NCBI RefSeq assembly: GCF_024166365.1
Contig: NC_064823.1
Coordinates: forward strand, 11,774,924-11,838,923
Length of the DNA: 64,000 bases
Origin: Elephas maximus indicus
Taxonomy: Eukaryota; Chordata; Mammalia; Proboscidea; Elephantidae
Reading direction: 5' to 3'
Under the pieces are notes generated by a model. That model was given only the letters and a program-made list of their open reading frames with translations, did not search any database and was not told the origin of the DNA. Below, one piece after another: positions 21,716 through 33,965 of the stretch. The position numbers and the translations under genes are program-made. Positions within the stretch are counted from its first letter, which is position 1. Each line of letters begins with the position of its first letter.

Positions 21716-24700
21716 TATTCAAAGCTCCCACAGGCGTCAGTGGAAGATCCATGCATTGAAAAATGGCGTAATATGTATCCTACTTTTATTTATTTCATAT
21801 GTATACAGCAGTATAAAATAATATATTACATTTACACTCATTTTACTTATGTATTATTATAGCATTCACAGTAACAGACACTATAGTTAAGATTGAAACT
21901 CATCTTTTGTTATAATACCCTGTTTTCACTCACAGATAAACTGTCTCAAAAAAAAAAAAAAGTGTGGTTAGAGCTGAAATTCCCTGCTTCCTTTCAGCTC
22001 AAAGCTGTATGGATGTACTGGAAGTCTGAGTTCTATCATTCAGAAGTTTTTGAGCCTCGTGAAAATTTAATATATTTTGCATCATTAATGCAGTATTTTC
22101 GCACAGCTCAAAAACATCTGGAGTGTAAAACTTCAAACTAAGCACGTGACAAGTTTCCAAGAAATCAAGGCATTTTTCTAATTTTACAAATACTTAAAAA
22201 ATAACAGTGGTTAGAAATACATGCATGCACACTAAAAGTATTAGAATTTTTGTCATATTATTGCCTGCAATACTCTGGCGGCACCCATCTACTCGCATTC
22301 TAATAGAATGCTATAATCTAAAACCTATGCCAAGTTTTAGAAGAAAAAATACTCTACTGAACAGTTTCACAAATTACTATATAAGGATTTTGTTTGACTT
22401 AGCAGAGGGTTATTCCTTGAAGTACTAACAATATATAAAATAATTTTACTACTCCATGGTGTAAAAAATATGGAATTTTGTCATTTTCTGTTTTTCCTTG
22501 TTAAAAAGGATGTTAAGTGCAAAGCCTTTACCACTACAAAATTAGAATTGAAAAAGTTAAAGAACCCAAGAAATTACAATATGAAAAATATAAGATTTTC
22601 AGAAAAATGATCAAGTATATCAATGTTTTAAGTATTTTTGAATTCCTCGGGCAGTAAAAGCACATGAGAGAGGGAAAGAAAAACACATGCAATGAAGTGT
22701 AACACTGCTTATTATCAGTCAACAACACGAATGATTTTTTGTCCTGTTTTAACATTTGCCACATTCTGACTGAGTCATGATTTTAAAGAGCAATTTAACT
22801 CCAGTTCATAATTTTTGGAAGGGAAAAAGAGTACAACTAATGCACGGTTATTAAAGTTGATGTAGAGAATTGCAAGGAGTTTTTGTTTTGTTTTTCTCCT
22901 TACTGCAGAAGCAGAGGATTTTGACATTATAGAACATCTGACTGCACATTATTAAACTACTAAGAAATGAAATGGGAGAATGAGTAATTAAAATATGTAA
23001 ATCTTCTACTATAGTACTTAATTTGCAATGTTTGATAAAGGCATTGCATTTAATATCATCATTAAATAAAATAAACATATTCCTTAATATTTCCCAAGAT
23101 GAAACATTTATATCGTTGACACCATTATACCTGTAAAGTAATTCTAATGTCATGTTTGAATATCTGATTTTAAATTATTTCACAATACTACATTCACAAG
23201 TTAAAAATTAGAATGGTACATGTGGATGAAATACTTCTAAAAACTGTCATTTGACATACCTTTGAAACATTATGACATTGTTTCCACAGGAAAATTTGTT
23301 GACTTCTTACTGCTTTAAAACTGACCATGTTAACAAGGAGTAGGTATCATGATTAGTCTTTTCTGAAATAATGAAAGACTGTCTAATAAACTGGATATTA
23401 TTATTCTTTGATGAGTATAGAATTTATGGGAGATTGGATATTAGGATGACCAGATTAAATAGAAAGCCTATTCTAAAAGTCCTGGACATACTGATCCAGT
23501 AAATGTTTATTTGGAAATCTTCAGTATTTGTTGGTTGCCTTTATCCATGTTAGACTCCCCTTCATCTGCAAATGACATTTTAGCTAATTCACTCATATCA
23601 GCCTTATTTTGTTGTAACCGCTGATTTATTTTTGATTCAATAGAGAGTTGACTAATGACCTAATCACTTATTATTTTATGTTTAAATAATGTTATTTGTC
23701 CCACAGTTTTGCTAAAACTTTTATTTTGTTTTTGGTAGATTGATGACATAATCTGAGCCCTAAAATGCAAATTAGTATAACTAGCTGCTATGATATATTC
23801 AAAAGTAACGAATACACAAACATATGGTATAAGAAGGTGCTTTAAGGGAGACTATATACAATACTATGAAGGGCTACATAATTAAAGAAAACTTATTTAA
23901 ATCAAATTAGTTCGTGTAGCCATTATATGTAAAGCAGGTATAACCTTATTTTCAATGGCATGTAATAAGGAAGATGAATGTGTATTTTCCCCCGTGATTG
24001 TAACCCAATGCATGAAAGGTTTTAATTAAAGCAGACTGGTTCAACAAGAAAATCACTTTCTTGTTTAAAAAGCAATTACAACGGACTATTTTCCAGTTAA
24101 ATTATATAGAAACATTTTCTTAATAAAATAGTCTATTATTCAAAATATTAATGTAGAAATGCCAAAAGTTTGATAAAATGCACTTAGGGAATGTAAATGT
24201 GCTTTTTTGTATTATAGATGATCAATTAATTTTATATATTTTTTTAAGAATCCCCCAAAGACTAGAACATTACACACATAATTTTTTAAATATAAGCTGA
24301 TTGGGAGTATGACATATTAATATGTAATTTGATAACGACAAAATCAGTGATACAAAGATATCACTCACATGTATACATCAAAGACCTCTGAACATATGTA
24401 CGCATTTTACTGCTAAAACTAAAGTAAAATCTCATTTAAATTACATAAAATTAGATGAAAAGCATTTTTTTAAGTATTATGTTTTAGTCTATTCTTCAAT
24501 AACACAGTGCAGCTCAGCCTATCATTGAACATAATAAGTCAATTAAAATAAAGTGAAATATTTCAAAATAGGTCTGTAATTTAGGTTGGGCAAACATTTA
24601 GATGTAATGTTGAAGGCTTTTTAAAGGGGAGTTGTGGTGATTTTGTTCTTTGCTTGGAAGACTGTCTCACATTCTCTAATCTTTCTCTCTCTTACTGGTG

Positions 24701-25849
24701 TTTCAACAAGCAATAAACAACAGTTAAAAATATATATATACATAAAAGAAAGGAAAATGCATCTCACTGAATTTAATAATTAACCTGTTGACAAAAATAA
24801 AAGACAAACTTTACTTTTCAAGGAGGAGATTCATGAAGAATTTTCTTATTAATAAAACACTGACTACATTTAAGCTATTAATATTCACACATAATACTGC
24901 AACAATAATATACCATGTTTCTATCTCCAGATTTATTTATTTTAAATTTAGGGATCCTAAATATCTTAGAGTTTTTCTTTATCAGTTCAAATATTTATAT
25001 ATCTCTATATATTCATATAGAGTTATAAATAGATTTTATCTTCATGTGTAATTAAGAGTCACAAAACTATGTAAAACTATGTAAAATAAAATTCTGTGTG
25101 AGTTATGATTGAGGACTTTTTAAAATAGTAACTTTGAATTACATATTTTACACCACAAAATGTACAAACACCCAGTGTTCTTTTTCTGTTTTTTGTTTTC
25201 TAACAACATATACAGGTGAATTTATAGATCCTTTATAAAAGTTTTAAGTGATTCTAAATTCAAAGCCGTAGAAATAGAATTGAAATAATGTAGATTGTAA
25301 GATATTTTGATATTACATGTTCAGTGCTCAGTCTGATAACATCGACAGCTACATCTTTGGCATTGAAAATTCAGTACGAGTTCTTGACAAAATTTTGTAG
25401 CTTAGAGCGTCATTTTCTTTGAAACAAGGAAAAACAGGGTTGACTAGGATATGAAAGCTGGAAGGAAACTATTAATGATGACTTTTTTTTCTCAGTAAGT
25501 TTATCTTTGGGACCCTGAATTACCTTTTATTTTATTTATGATGTGGACTGTATGAATCCATTTAAAAACCAACTAAGTTGTACCACATTTTAGGAAAATT
25601 ATATAATATAATATATATATTTTATATTTATTTAGAAGCTTTGAAATAGTACAGTAAACACTTTGCAACACGGTGTATAAACTACAGAATGTCTTTGATA
25701 TTTTTGTGGGTTTTCAGAATACAATTTTTATAACCCACAGGTGAAAAGAACATAATCACAATCTGTAAAGTTGGGAATAGTTTGGGGAACACTTGATCAC
25801 ACAAAAATAATATAAAACGGTCAAGTTTAAAACAGTGATATTGCATTTA

Positions 25850-26420
25850 TAATGCACAAATTTCCTTTATCTTTATGACTGGCTTCTCATGGTGAATACA
25901 AACATCTAAAGGGCTCAGTGACATTTGGAGAGAGAAAGATACATAGTGCTGTAAACAGGCACACACTGATCGGAGAGGCAAGGTCAGTTGCCTCTAAAGT
26001 TTCTACAGTTCTGCACATTTCAACTCATTTCTCAGGCCTGCTGAGAGCAATTATGTCCTAAAATTGGCCACGATGACTCCGCCAGCAATCTAATAATACT
26101 CGGTTGCACAGAACTAACTGGATGGCCAAGATAATGAAGTTGAAAAGTTGATGCTTTTGTTGGTCGACTTTGTGCAAATCATGCTGCTTCAGTAAGTCCT
26201 GTCGAATTGACTAGCATATCCTTTTCCGTGCTGTGAAAAACAAAAAACAGAAAAAAAGGCTCTAAGACAAAGAGGCTGACTTTTGGAGTTTAGAAATGCA
26301 CAGTATTCTAAGAGAAACAAATACAACTGAAAACAAGTTGTGCCTCCACACCTGATCCATGCAGTGTCAAAATATTTCACTGCTACCTTGACCTTGACCT
26401 TTAGTAATTATTTTGTCATT
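25850..26420. promoter_or_regulatory. Candidate conserved noncoding block with DR0 nuclear-receptor motif
   Basis: This block has no recognisable repeat and more mixed base composition than its AT-rich surroundings. It includes unusual CpGs (near 26068-26100 and 26165). At 26389-26400 TGACCTTGACCT is two directly abutting half-sites (reverse complement AGGTCAAGGTCA). Regulatory function is inferred only. Confidence 0.3.
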
Positions 26421-27734
26421 TGTTACTGACATTTGTATAAGTCAGTTTTACATGGGAGAAATGTACACATTATATACCAAACATCAGTTATGTGGACATT
26501 AGCTTTTTAAAACTATCCTTAAAACAATCCCTACTTTACTATTTAGATTTGATAATTGCACATACATACTAGTATTTCAGAGCTGAAGTTAAAGAAATAG
26601 GCAATAAGCACTCACTTAATAGGCCCAATAGCTTCCTTCTGACTCATTAACAGCAATGTGCAATGTTGCTCTTCTGAAGGTGTGGACAGCAGTTCTGTCA
26701 TTCTGTCACAGCTCTGATATGATGCAATCAGGGACATAGCTGTGGTAGAGTTCCCATTACCTTTAACAATGACCTCTTCATTTGAGTACTTCCTTAAAAC
26801 TCCTCCCAGCAAAGAACGTGGGACACTCTTTATTTCCAAAAGAAGTCTTTAGAAAATTCTATGAATAATTTATGTAATTTAATAATTTTTAAATTATATA
26901 TATTAAAACCAATATAAAATAGAGAAATAAGTATACCAAAAGATATTCATGTAGTTTAAAAAATTCAAAGCTTGTTCAGACTTTCTAGTTTTATTTTACT
27001 TCTTTTTGCCTGTAGAATTAAAAATATGTAAATTTATCCCCTAAAAGGGATCAATTTTCTCACAAAGAGGGTAAAGCCAAAGTAGAGAAAAAGATATTAC
27101 CAATTTTGCTCTATAGTTACCAAACATATAAATCAGAGTGTCAGGATTCAATCGTTCAAGTGTTATGATTTCTAGGTGTTTCATTCATTTATAGTGAAAA
27201 GGATACTTCTTCCTACCTACCCGTAATCCACGTAGTATTTTGTGAGTATAATGAGAGAAGAAACTATAACCTCGAAATTAATATCTGCCATATAATAGGT
27301 TTATAATAAAAATATGCATTGTTGTAAAAATCACATATCATATATATGTAAATGTCTTAAAAATTAAGAACTATGCTAAATTGTACAATTGAATTGTTTT
27401 CATCTGGCCAATTGTTGCCTTTTTTTTTTAACCAAATGGAAGAACATGTTGATTAGTTCAAAGCTTTTCCTATGATATGTCCAATCATTTCAAGTAGATT
27501 ACCTAGTCATCTGTTTTTCCAAGATTGTTTTCTCTGATATTTTCTTTATTATTTTTTATCATCAACTCAGTTTCTGACCAAAATAATCAAACATTTCTAC
27601 ACAAATTTATATTTTATCAGGGACACCAACCTTAAAATTATAAATCAAATACCATCACTGGTGGAAATTAAAATTAAATTGATTGTTTATATGTACTCTG
27701 CATAACCAGGATTAAACACAATCAAAACATTTTG
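26421..27734. other. Intronic sequence, no identified element
   Basis: AT-rich DNA without a recognisable gene or named repeat. Confidence 0.4.
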
Positions 27735-28128
27735 TTTTGTGACTGAGACTGGAAGGACCCCAGTGGTCATGGCCCCCAGACCTTCTGTTGGCCCAGGTCA
27801 GGGAACATTCCCAAAACCAACTCTTCAGACATGGATTGGACTGGACAATGGGTTGGAGAGGGATATTGGTGAGGAGTGAGCTTCTTGGATCAGTTGGACA
27901 CTTGAAACTATGTTGGCATCTCCTGCCTGGAGGGGAAATGAGAGGGTGGAGGGGGTTAGAAGCTGGCGAAATGGACACAAAAAGAGAGAGTGGAGGGAGA
28001 GAGTGGGCTGTCTCATTAGGGGGAGAGTAATTGGGAGTGTGTAGCAAGGTGTATATGGGTTTTTGTGTGAGAGACTGACTTGATTTATAAACTCTCACTT
28101 AAAGCACAAAGAATTATAAAAAAAGAAA
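27735..28128 (+). mobile_element. 5'-truncated L1, 3' UTR and tail
   Basis: GACTGAGACTGGAAGGACCC at about 27744, a long GA-rich middle, and the end TTTTTGTGTGAGAGACTGAC ... AATTATAAAAAAAG line up with the 3' UTR of the full-length L1 at 6839-7200 (reverse complement). Only the last ~390 bp were inserted. The overlapping open frames on both strands here are not genes. Confidence 0.8.
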
Positions 28129-28249
28129 CTGTGATAAGCAGTCATCATCAATGTAATATGTCTAAGTAGTCTGAAAAAAATTTTGTAATATCATATAATA
28201 TGGATTAAGACTAATGGTAGCTAACAATTATTAAGACTTTATTATGATA
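28129..28249. other. Short unassigned intronic gap
   Basis: No recognisable feature. Confidence 0.3.
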
Positions 28250-28447
28250 AGTGGTGAAAACTGTTAAGTACCTGACTAGTAGCCAAAAGGTTGGTTTTTG
28301 AACCCACCCGGAGTCACCTCAGAGGACAGGCCTGGTAATCTGCTTCTGAAAGTTCGCAGCCTTGAAAACCCCATGAGGCAATACTACTCTGCACACATGA
28401 GGTTGCCATGAGGCTGCACTGAAGGCAACTAACAACAGCAACAACAT
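28250..28447 (+). mobile_element. AfroSINE (long form, degraded head, AAC-rich tail)
   Basis: It contains CTAGTAGCCAAAAGGTTGGT, the long-form block GGCCTGGTAATCTGCTTCTG, and ends in AACTAACAACAGCAACAAC. It is one of the more diverged copies. Confidence 0.8.
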
Positions 28448-30539
28448 AACATGGTAGCTTTAAAACCGAGCTGGTCATAATGCTAAAGAGAATGTCTAAA
28501 AAGCAAATATAGACCTTGCCTTCTGTGCAGCTTAATAGAATTAAGTCTTATTTTCCTATGCTCTTAAATCTGAATTTCCTGTTTCATTAAAGCCTGAATT
28601 AGATGATCTCAAATCTATTTTGTTTTTACTAATCAGAATTTAAAATTCTTTAGTAAATTAAATAGTTAGCCACCAAAGAAAATGAAGTTTATAAAATTTA
28701 TTGGCTACAATAATGATGGTGACCAAATAAGGTATACTCCAACCTGGAGACAGTTTTATGAGTGAAAAGGAAAACTATTAATAATTACATCAGACATAAT
28801 GTTATACAGTCCTAGGCAATCCAGGCATATGGCCATCCTACAAATAATTTTACCTATTTCACAATAACTTGGAGGTATTAATACTACAAATCAGAAAATG
28901 CTGGCTTATAGAAAACATCATTCAAGTAGTTCAAGGGCAAAAGAAACTCAAGAGTGATCACCCAAACTATAAGCAAATTACTTATGTGAAAAATGAATAT
29001 ACTAAAAAAGCTACATCTTAGTATAAATACAGAAATTAGTCAACTTAGCACATGATTTAAATCAGACAAATATCATTTCTAATTAGGCTAAAAGATTACC
29101 TATGGGAAAAGCTATTGGCATGGACATAGTATGTTCATTTGATTTAGTCAGGAGATAAAAATAAATTTAGTAATTGAGGCAGTTAATTGTCATAAGAACA
29201 CAGGAAGTTTAGTACATATTATATTAAGTACCATAAATACACATGTAAGCTTCAAAGACATATTTTAATTCATCCTTACAGTTACATGTATGTTGTCTTT
29301 AAACTCTACCTATTTTGGTAGTGCTCTGAAAACTATAATCATATTTTATTAAGTTTGCCTCCCACCTATTGGTGAATTTAGGAATGCAAATCCGAATAGG
29401 ACAAATTTAAGAGCTGAATTTGAAGGTCAGAAGGAATTAGAATGGGTAAGGATGATTTCCTCCGTTTCCGAAGCTAATCCCAAGCATCTGAAGTGCTGTC
29501 AGGCAATCCAGAGAACACGCAAATATTATTTCCAAAGCTCTCGTCACATCCACTGTTTCAAGACTTTTAAGAAGTGAGTTTGAATACTCAATGATCGTCA
29601 ATCCTTTGTGACTGTACTAGTCAACGTAGCAATGGTAGTAGGTAGACAGTATCCAGGAAAACCGATCAATGTGATTACATTGTAGAGGCATTGCCTCTAA
29701 TAGTATTCCATAGTTTTAAGTAATATGACTATACATTACCTGAAGCATTTTCGACTGCAGAATGGGTCAATTATATTGAATCTCTCTGATTTCTCTTCCA
29801 GTCTATATAAACTTTGGAATTATCAAAGACATTTGGAAATTCTTCTTTTCTTTCTGTTTCACAAACGCATTCTTTTCCCCTCACTATGCATCAGCAAATG
29901 TAGGGAACTGGTCACTCGGTGAGGGGGAAAGGTTTTGTTTTGAATCAAATCTAAAAGTAATAGGAAAAGGGCTGCTTGTGTTCCTTTCTAACTTTATGCT
30001 TTTACTGGTTCACTGTATTTTCATAGAAATGTGAGATTTAAGATACTTATTTTAATGACTGACTTATAGCATGAAAAATTGTTCATAAAGACAAAAATAT
30101 ACGCAAATATCTACCTCCTTATAATTTAGCATATGCATATTTTTTAAGAAAGTTCATGGTGTATATTTTTCTTTATATTGTAGAATCCTGTTATTGTCTG
30201 ATAATTTGCAAAACATGATATTTTGCTGTGGAATGTTGAAAAATCCCGATTAGCTACTGACTTAAGAAGAATAAATGTAATATGCATGCTGAAAAAATAA
30301 CTGTAAGAGTATCAGTACTGGTATACTATTTATACCAGGAAACTGCCTGATGAAGAATGATTTTATATGATTCATTAAAATGACAATAATTTGAATATTC
30401 ACATCCCCGTACTTTCATAGCACGAAGTAAAACACCCTTTGGGCTTTGTGGCAGTATAAGCCACAGAAGCTGAAGTGATAAATGAATCTTATGAAGTAAC
30501 CTAATACATCCCTTCGACTGAAAGAAAGAACAGCCTTTA
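28448..30539. other. Intronic sequence; mixed-composition block near 29440-29560
   Basis: It is largely AT-rich and unassigned. The segment at 29440-29560 is richer in G, C and CpG (CCGTTTCCGAAGC, GCTAATCCCAAGC) than its flanks and is not a repeat I know. It might be conserved noncoding DNA. Confidence 0.35.
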
Positions 30540-30870
30540 AACAGCCTAGATGATTGAGACTCTCCACTACAGTGAAAAACTTCCAGAGGCTGAGATCAGT
30601 AACCTACTCCGAAGCTCATTCAAATGTTTAATGAGCCTCACAGTCAGGACACTTCTTTATATATAAAATGAATCTAGCATACAAAAGTTTGAGCCCGTTA
30701 CCCCCGTGGAAGTCAGAAACACCTGCTCTCTGTTCTCTGCGTAAAAGCGTATGATAAACTTAAAGACAGTTTAAAAGTAAGCCTCCGTCAGAGATTTGTC
30801 CAGTTCAATAATCAGTTCTTTTAACTTTCTGCTGTCTTATCCTTGAACTGCTTTTGAGAATTTTCTTTAA
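30540..30870. repeat. CR1/L3-like ancient LINE relic
   Basis: The order of degenerate landmarks (a CTCACAGTCAGGACACTTCT-like block, then AACTTAAAGACAG) resembles the 3' part of CR1/L3 elements. Divergence is high, so this is a tentative match from memory. Confidence 0.35.
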
Positions 30871-32021
30871 AATCTCTCTAAAGACTTTTTAAAAAAGGTT
30901 TAACCCTTACATACAGAAATAAGCATAGAGATTTTAACTATTAAGGTACCTGATTTGTCTTTAACCTACGCATTGAACACCTTTATATTTGCCTTTACTT
31001 TTAAAAATATAGTTTCATATTGTTCAGATTGTAAATGCTTTTTCCTCTTCACAAAATTATGAATAGATATTAAATTTAAATATACATATATATAATACAT
31101 ACATATTGACATATATACTGAAAAAACTAATTACATGTTGTGCTTATTATGGATTGTAAAAAGATGGAAGCCTAATATTAGTAATTATATAGTCTTTTTG
31201 TCCAATAATAATGCCTTAGTGAAGCATAAACTACTTAGTTATGTTTATTTCATAATGTTCACACTATCCTCTTGCTATATATACATTTTTTATTTCATCA
31301 AATAGTATGCATTTTTATTCTAGCTTGACAGAATTAAGGGGGAGTCAAGAATTTGTTTGGAGAAGGTGGTTCCCATATATAAACTTGATTAATCATTTAG
31401 AAAGGAAACTTTATGAAATAAAGGAGTCACACAGCCCTTCAGATCATTAACATAAGAAAAACGTAGTAAGGTCAGGAGCTTATTTTTAGTTTAGTCTATG
31501 TGTGTGTTATACTTACAATATAGTTTGCAATTAATAAATGCTTACTAAATTGAAATATACATTCATGCATATTTTAAAAGAGAAGAAACTTGGCAAGTGT
31601 AGTTTTGTGGAACAGAAAACACCAGTGATTGAGTAAAATGAATCATTTCTAAGAGAGGACAGCAACATGTTTAGCACAATCCTCTATTCTTAGAGTTGCT
31701 GGAGTCCCCTCCCGAAACTCCAGCATTACCAAGATGGCTATACTCTAGCCTGAGACTATCAATTTGAAGACTATGGATTAAAGATAAATTTGGCCTAATT
31801 TTCTCACTGAGTATGATATGTACAAAGAAGGAATTTATTTTATAACTTTAAGGTACCCTAGAGATCAAGTAGAGTCGATGCACTCTGCAAAGCCCTGAAT
31901 TTCATACCAATGAAAATTTCAGAATTTAGCATTATTTAGTGTTTACTTTTAATCCAAACTGTATTGCTATGAAAAGGAATTAGTTAAGCCTTGGGTATAA
32001 GAGTTTCTATTTGTCCAGAGG
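30871..32021. other. Intronic sequence with a small hairpin and a YY1-type site
   Basis: A 9-bp stem TGCTGGAGT/ACTCCAGCA (31697-31705 and 31717-31725) with an 11-nt loop is followed closely by CCAAGATGGC (31729-31738), a full YY1 consensus. Nothing else is recognised. Confidence 0.45.
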
Positions 32022-32180
32022 TGCCCTGGAGGTGCAGTGGTTAAGAGCTCAGGTTGCTAACCAAAAGGTCAGCAGTTCAAGTTCACTAGCTGCTCCTTGG
32101 AAACCCTATGGGGCAGTTTTACTCTGCCTATAGGGTCGCTATGAGTCGGAATCAACTCAACAGCAATGGGTTTTGGTTTA
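32022..32180 (+). mobile_element. AfroSINE (short form)
   Basis: The head GGTGCCCTGGAGGTGCAGTG leads to GGTTTTGGTTTATTTG. TATTTGTCCA appears on both sides (about 32009-32018 and 32179-32188), giving a 10-bp target-site duplication. Confidence 0.94.
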
Positions 32181-33814
32181 TTTGTCCATAAGTACAGATC
32201 ACAAGAGTGTATCACTACACTATTACCCTCACATAGCTTTCTATGAGGAAGTGAGTCGTAATGGAACATGATAGATTCCTTCTAAAAAGAAGATTCATTG
32301 GCATATAGGAATTTTTCTCTCTATATATACATATATATATGTATGCGTGTGTGTGTGTGCATCTATTTTTTTTTTTTTTTGTCAAAATTACCTTCTTGCA
32401 AAGACAATAGTACCTTTAGAACTGGTTCATGAGTAAATATCTATTCTGTGGGTTACTGCAACCATGTCAACTATCTCTAATCTTCTCAACAGGGTAGACG
32501 TAATTATAGTAGCTCAATTGTGTTCTGTTTTAAAACCCTTATCTCTAACTATATTAATGATGAGTGCTTCAAACTTTCCCCAAAAACAGCTATAGTGTAT
32601 TAACTCCTTTAATTAAGATAATACACTTTACTATTATCAGTACTTAAGTCAATTTGAGCAAGCTATCTAAAAAACATAGTAATAATTCATAAACTTTCCA
32701 TCTAGACCAAAAAAGTGTTAACAATCTATGTTAAAAACATGAAACTTTTAAACTCAAATATTTGTAAAATACGAAGACAATGTGTTTGCCTAGAATTTTA
32801 TATATTGAAGGGATCTAGCCCAAAATTTTTTTAGCCCAAAATTACCTAAAGATTAAAACAATGTCTTGAAAGATTAATAAATTTCCCCTTAGAGGGGAAA
32901 ATATAATAATAGGACATGACCTCACCCATAACACTTTTGCCACGGCACCACACTCCTCTGACAAACAAAACCCCACTGCCTTCGTTGAATCTTAAAATGA
33001 AATTTGGACACTGAATTATTTTTATATGTCTTGGACCTACATTGTTATAACCTTAGAAAAAAAAATTCTAACATATATTCCTTTTTATGTTTATTATATC
33101 ATTGAATTTTTTTTCTGGAATCCTTCGCAATAATCCACTAAAATACAGAAACTATGATTTGTTCCAGTAATGCTTGAAAATGTCATCCATTACATTGACA
33201 ATTAAGAAGTACCCTTGAAATTTCTTTTGAGGACAAATCACTCAATTACATTTTACTTTAATAAGCATAGAGGACCCTTTCCATTTAAGTATCCTTTACT
33301 TTGCCATTATTTTGTGTATCTGAGATTCCAAAAAGATATCCATATGCTCCTTTAAAGAATAAATGGTTCCTAATTTTATTTTTGAGAATCACAAAACTGA
33401 TAATATTTGCTGACATTTAGACACTTGTATTTCAAGTAGTTTCCCTCAAAACATTATAAGGAGCTCAAATTAGATACTTCTCTGAAAGGTTGAAATTAGC
33501 ATTAATTTCTCAAAGCAGAAGGCATGGAAAATGCCTGAATGGGATTGGTCATTCCTACAAATATAGGCGCCTACGAAGAACTATTGTTGCCAAATAACAT
33601 CATTATCATAATATTTACCCCAACTACTAGTGATGCAAACAACTTCATTTTTTATATGAAAACCAAAAACATGAATTCCAGCAATGTAAGATGAAAAAAT
33701 ATAAGAAAAAATACATAAGACCTTAATTTTTAAAATATATGATTATGTGCTGAATCAATAGAGCCTTGTGTTTTGCCATGATGCTGCCCAGTTTCCACAC
33801 TAAAATGGACTAAG
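32181..33814. other. Intronic sequence with TA/TG microsatellite
   Basis: A TATA/TG tract lies at about 32322-32360, followed by a T run (32367-32380). No gene or named repeat is visible beyond that. Confidence 0.4.
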
Positions 33815-33965
33815 AAGAAAGGCCTGATGATCTACTTCTGAAAATCAGCCACCCAAACCCTGTGGATCACAATGGTCTGATCCACACCTGTTACAGGGAC
33901 GGCACAGAAGCAACCGCTGTGCATGGGGTACCCACGAATCCAGGCTTGCTAACAGGAACAATAGC
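33815..33965 (+). mobile_element. RTE-related or SINE fragment
   Basis: AAGGCCTGATGATCTACTTC followed by AAATCAGCCA and CCCTGTGGATCACAATGGTC shares order and sequence with 39495-39600 and with the long-form block of AfroSINE. Confidence 0.6.

Larger units (their letters stand above)
19140..25849. other. Repeat-poor AT-rich intron stretch
   Basis: Over about 6.7 kb I see no full SINE or LINE. Present are a MIR-like remnant near 20140-20262, a short RTE/SINE tail at 21671-21715, and homopolymer runs (20265-20290, 21949-21961). Many small open frames occur by chance; none has coding character. Confidence 0.5.

Noticed and set aside
27712..28098. A 128-codon minus-strand open frame plus overlapping plus-strand frame
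   Set aside because: The sequence matches the L1 3' UTR seen at 6839-7200; purine/pyrimidine strand bias creates long chance frames.
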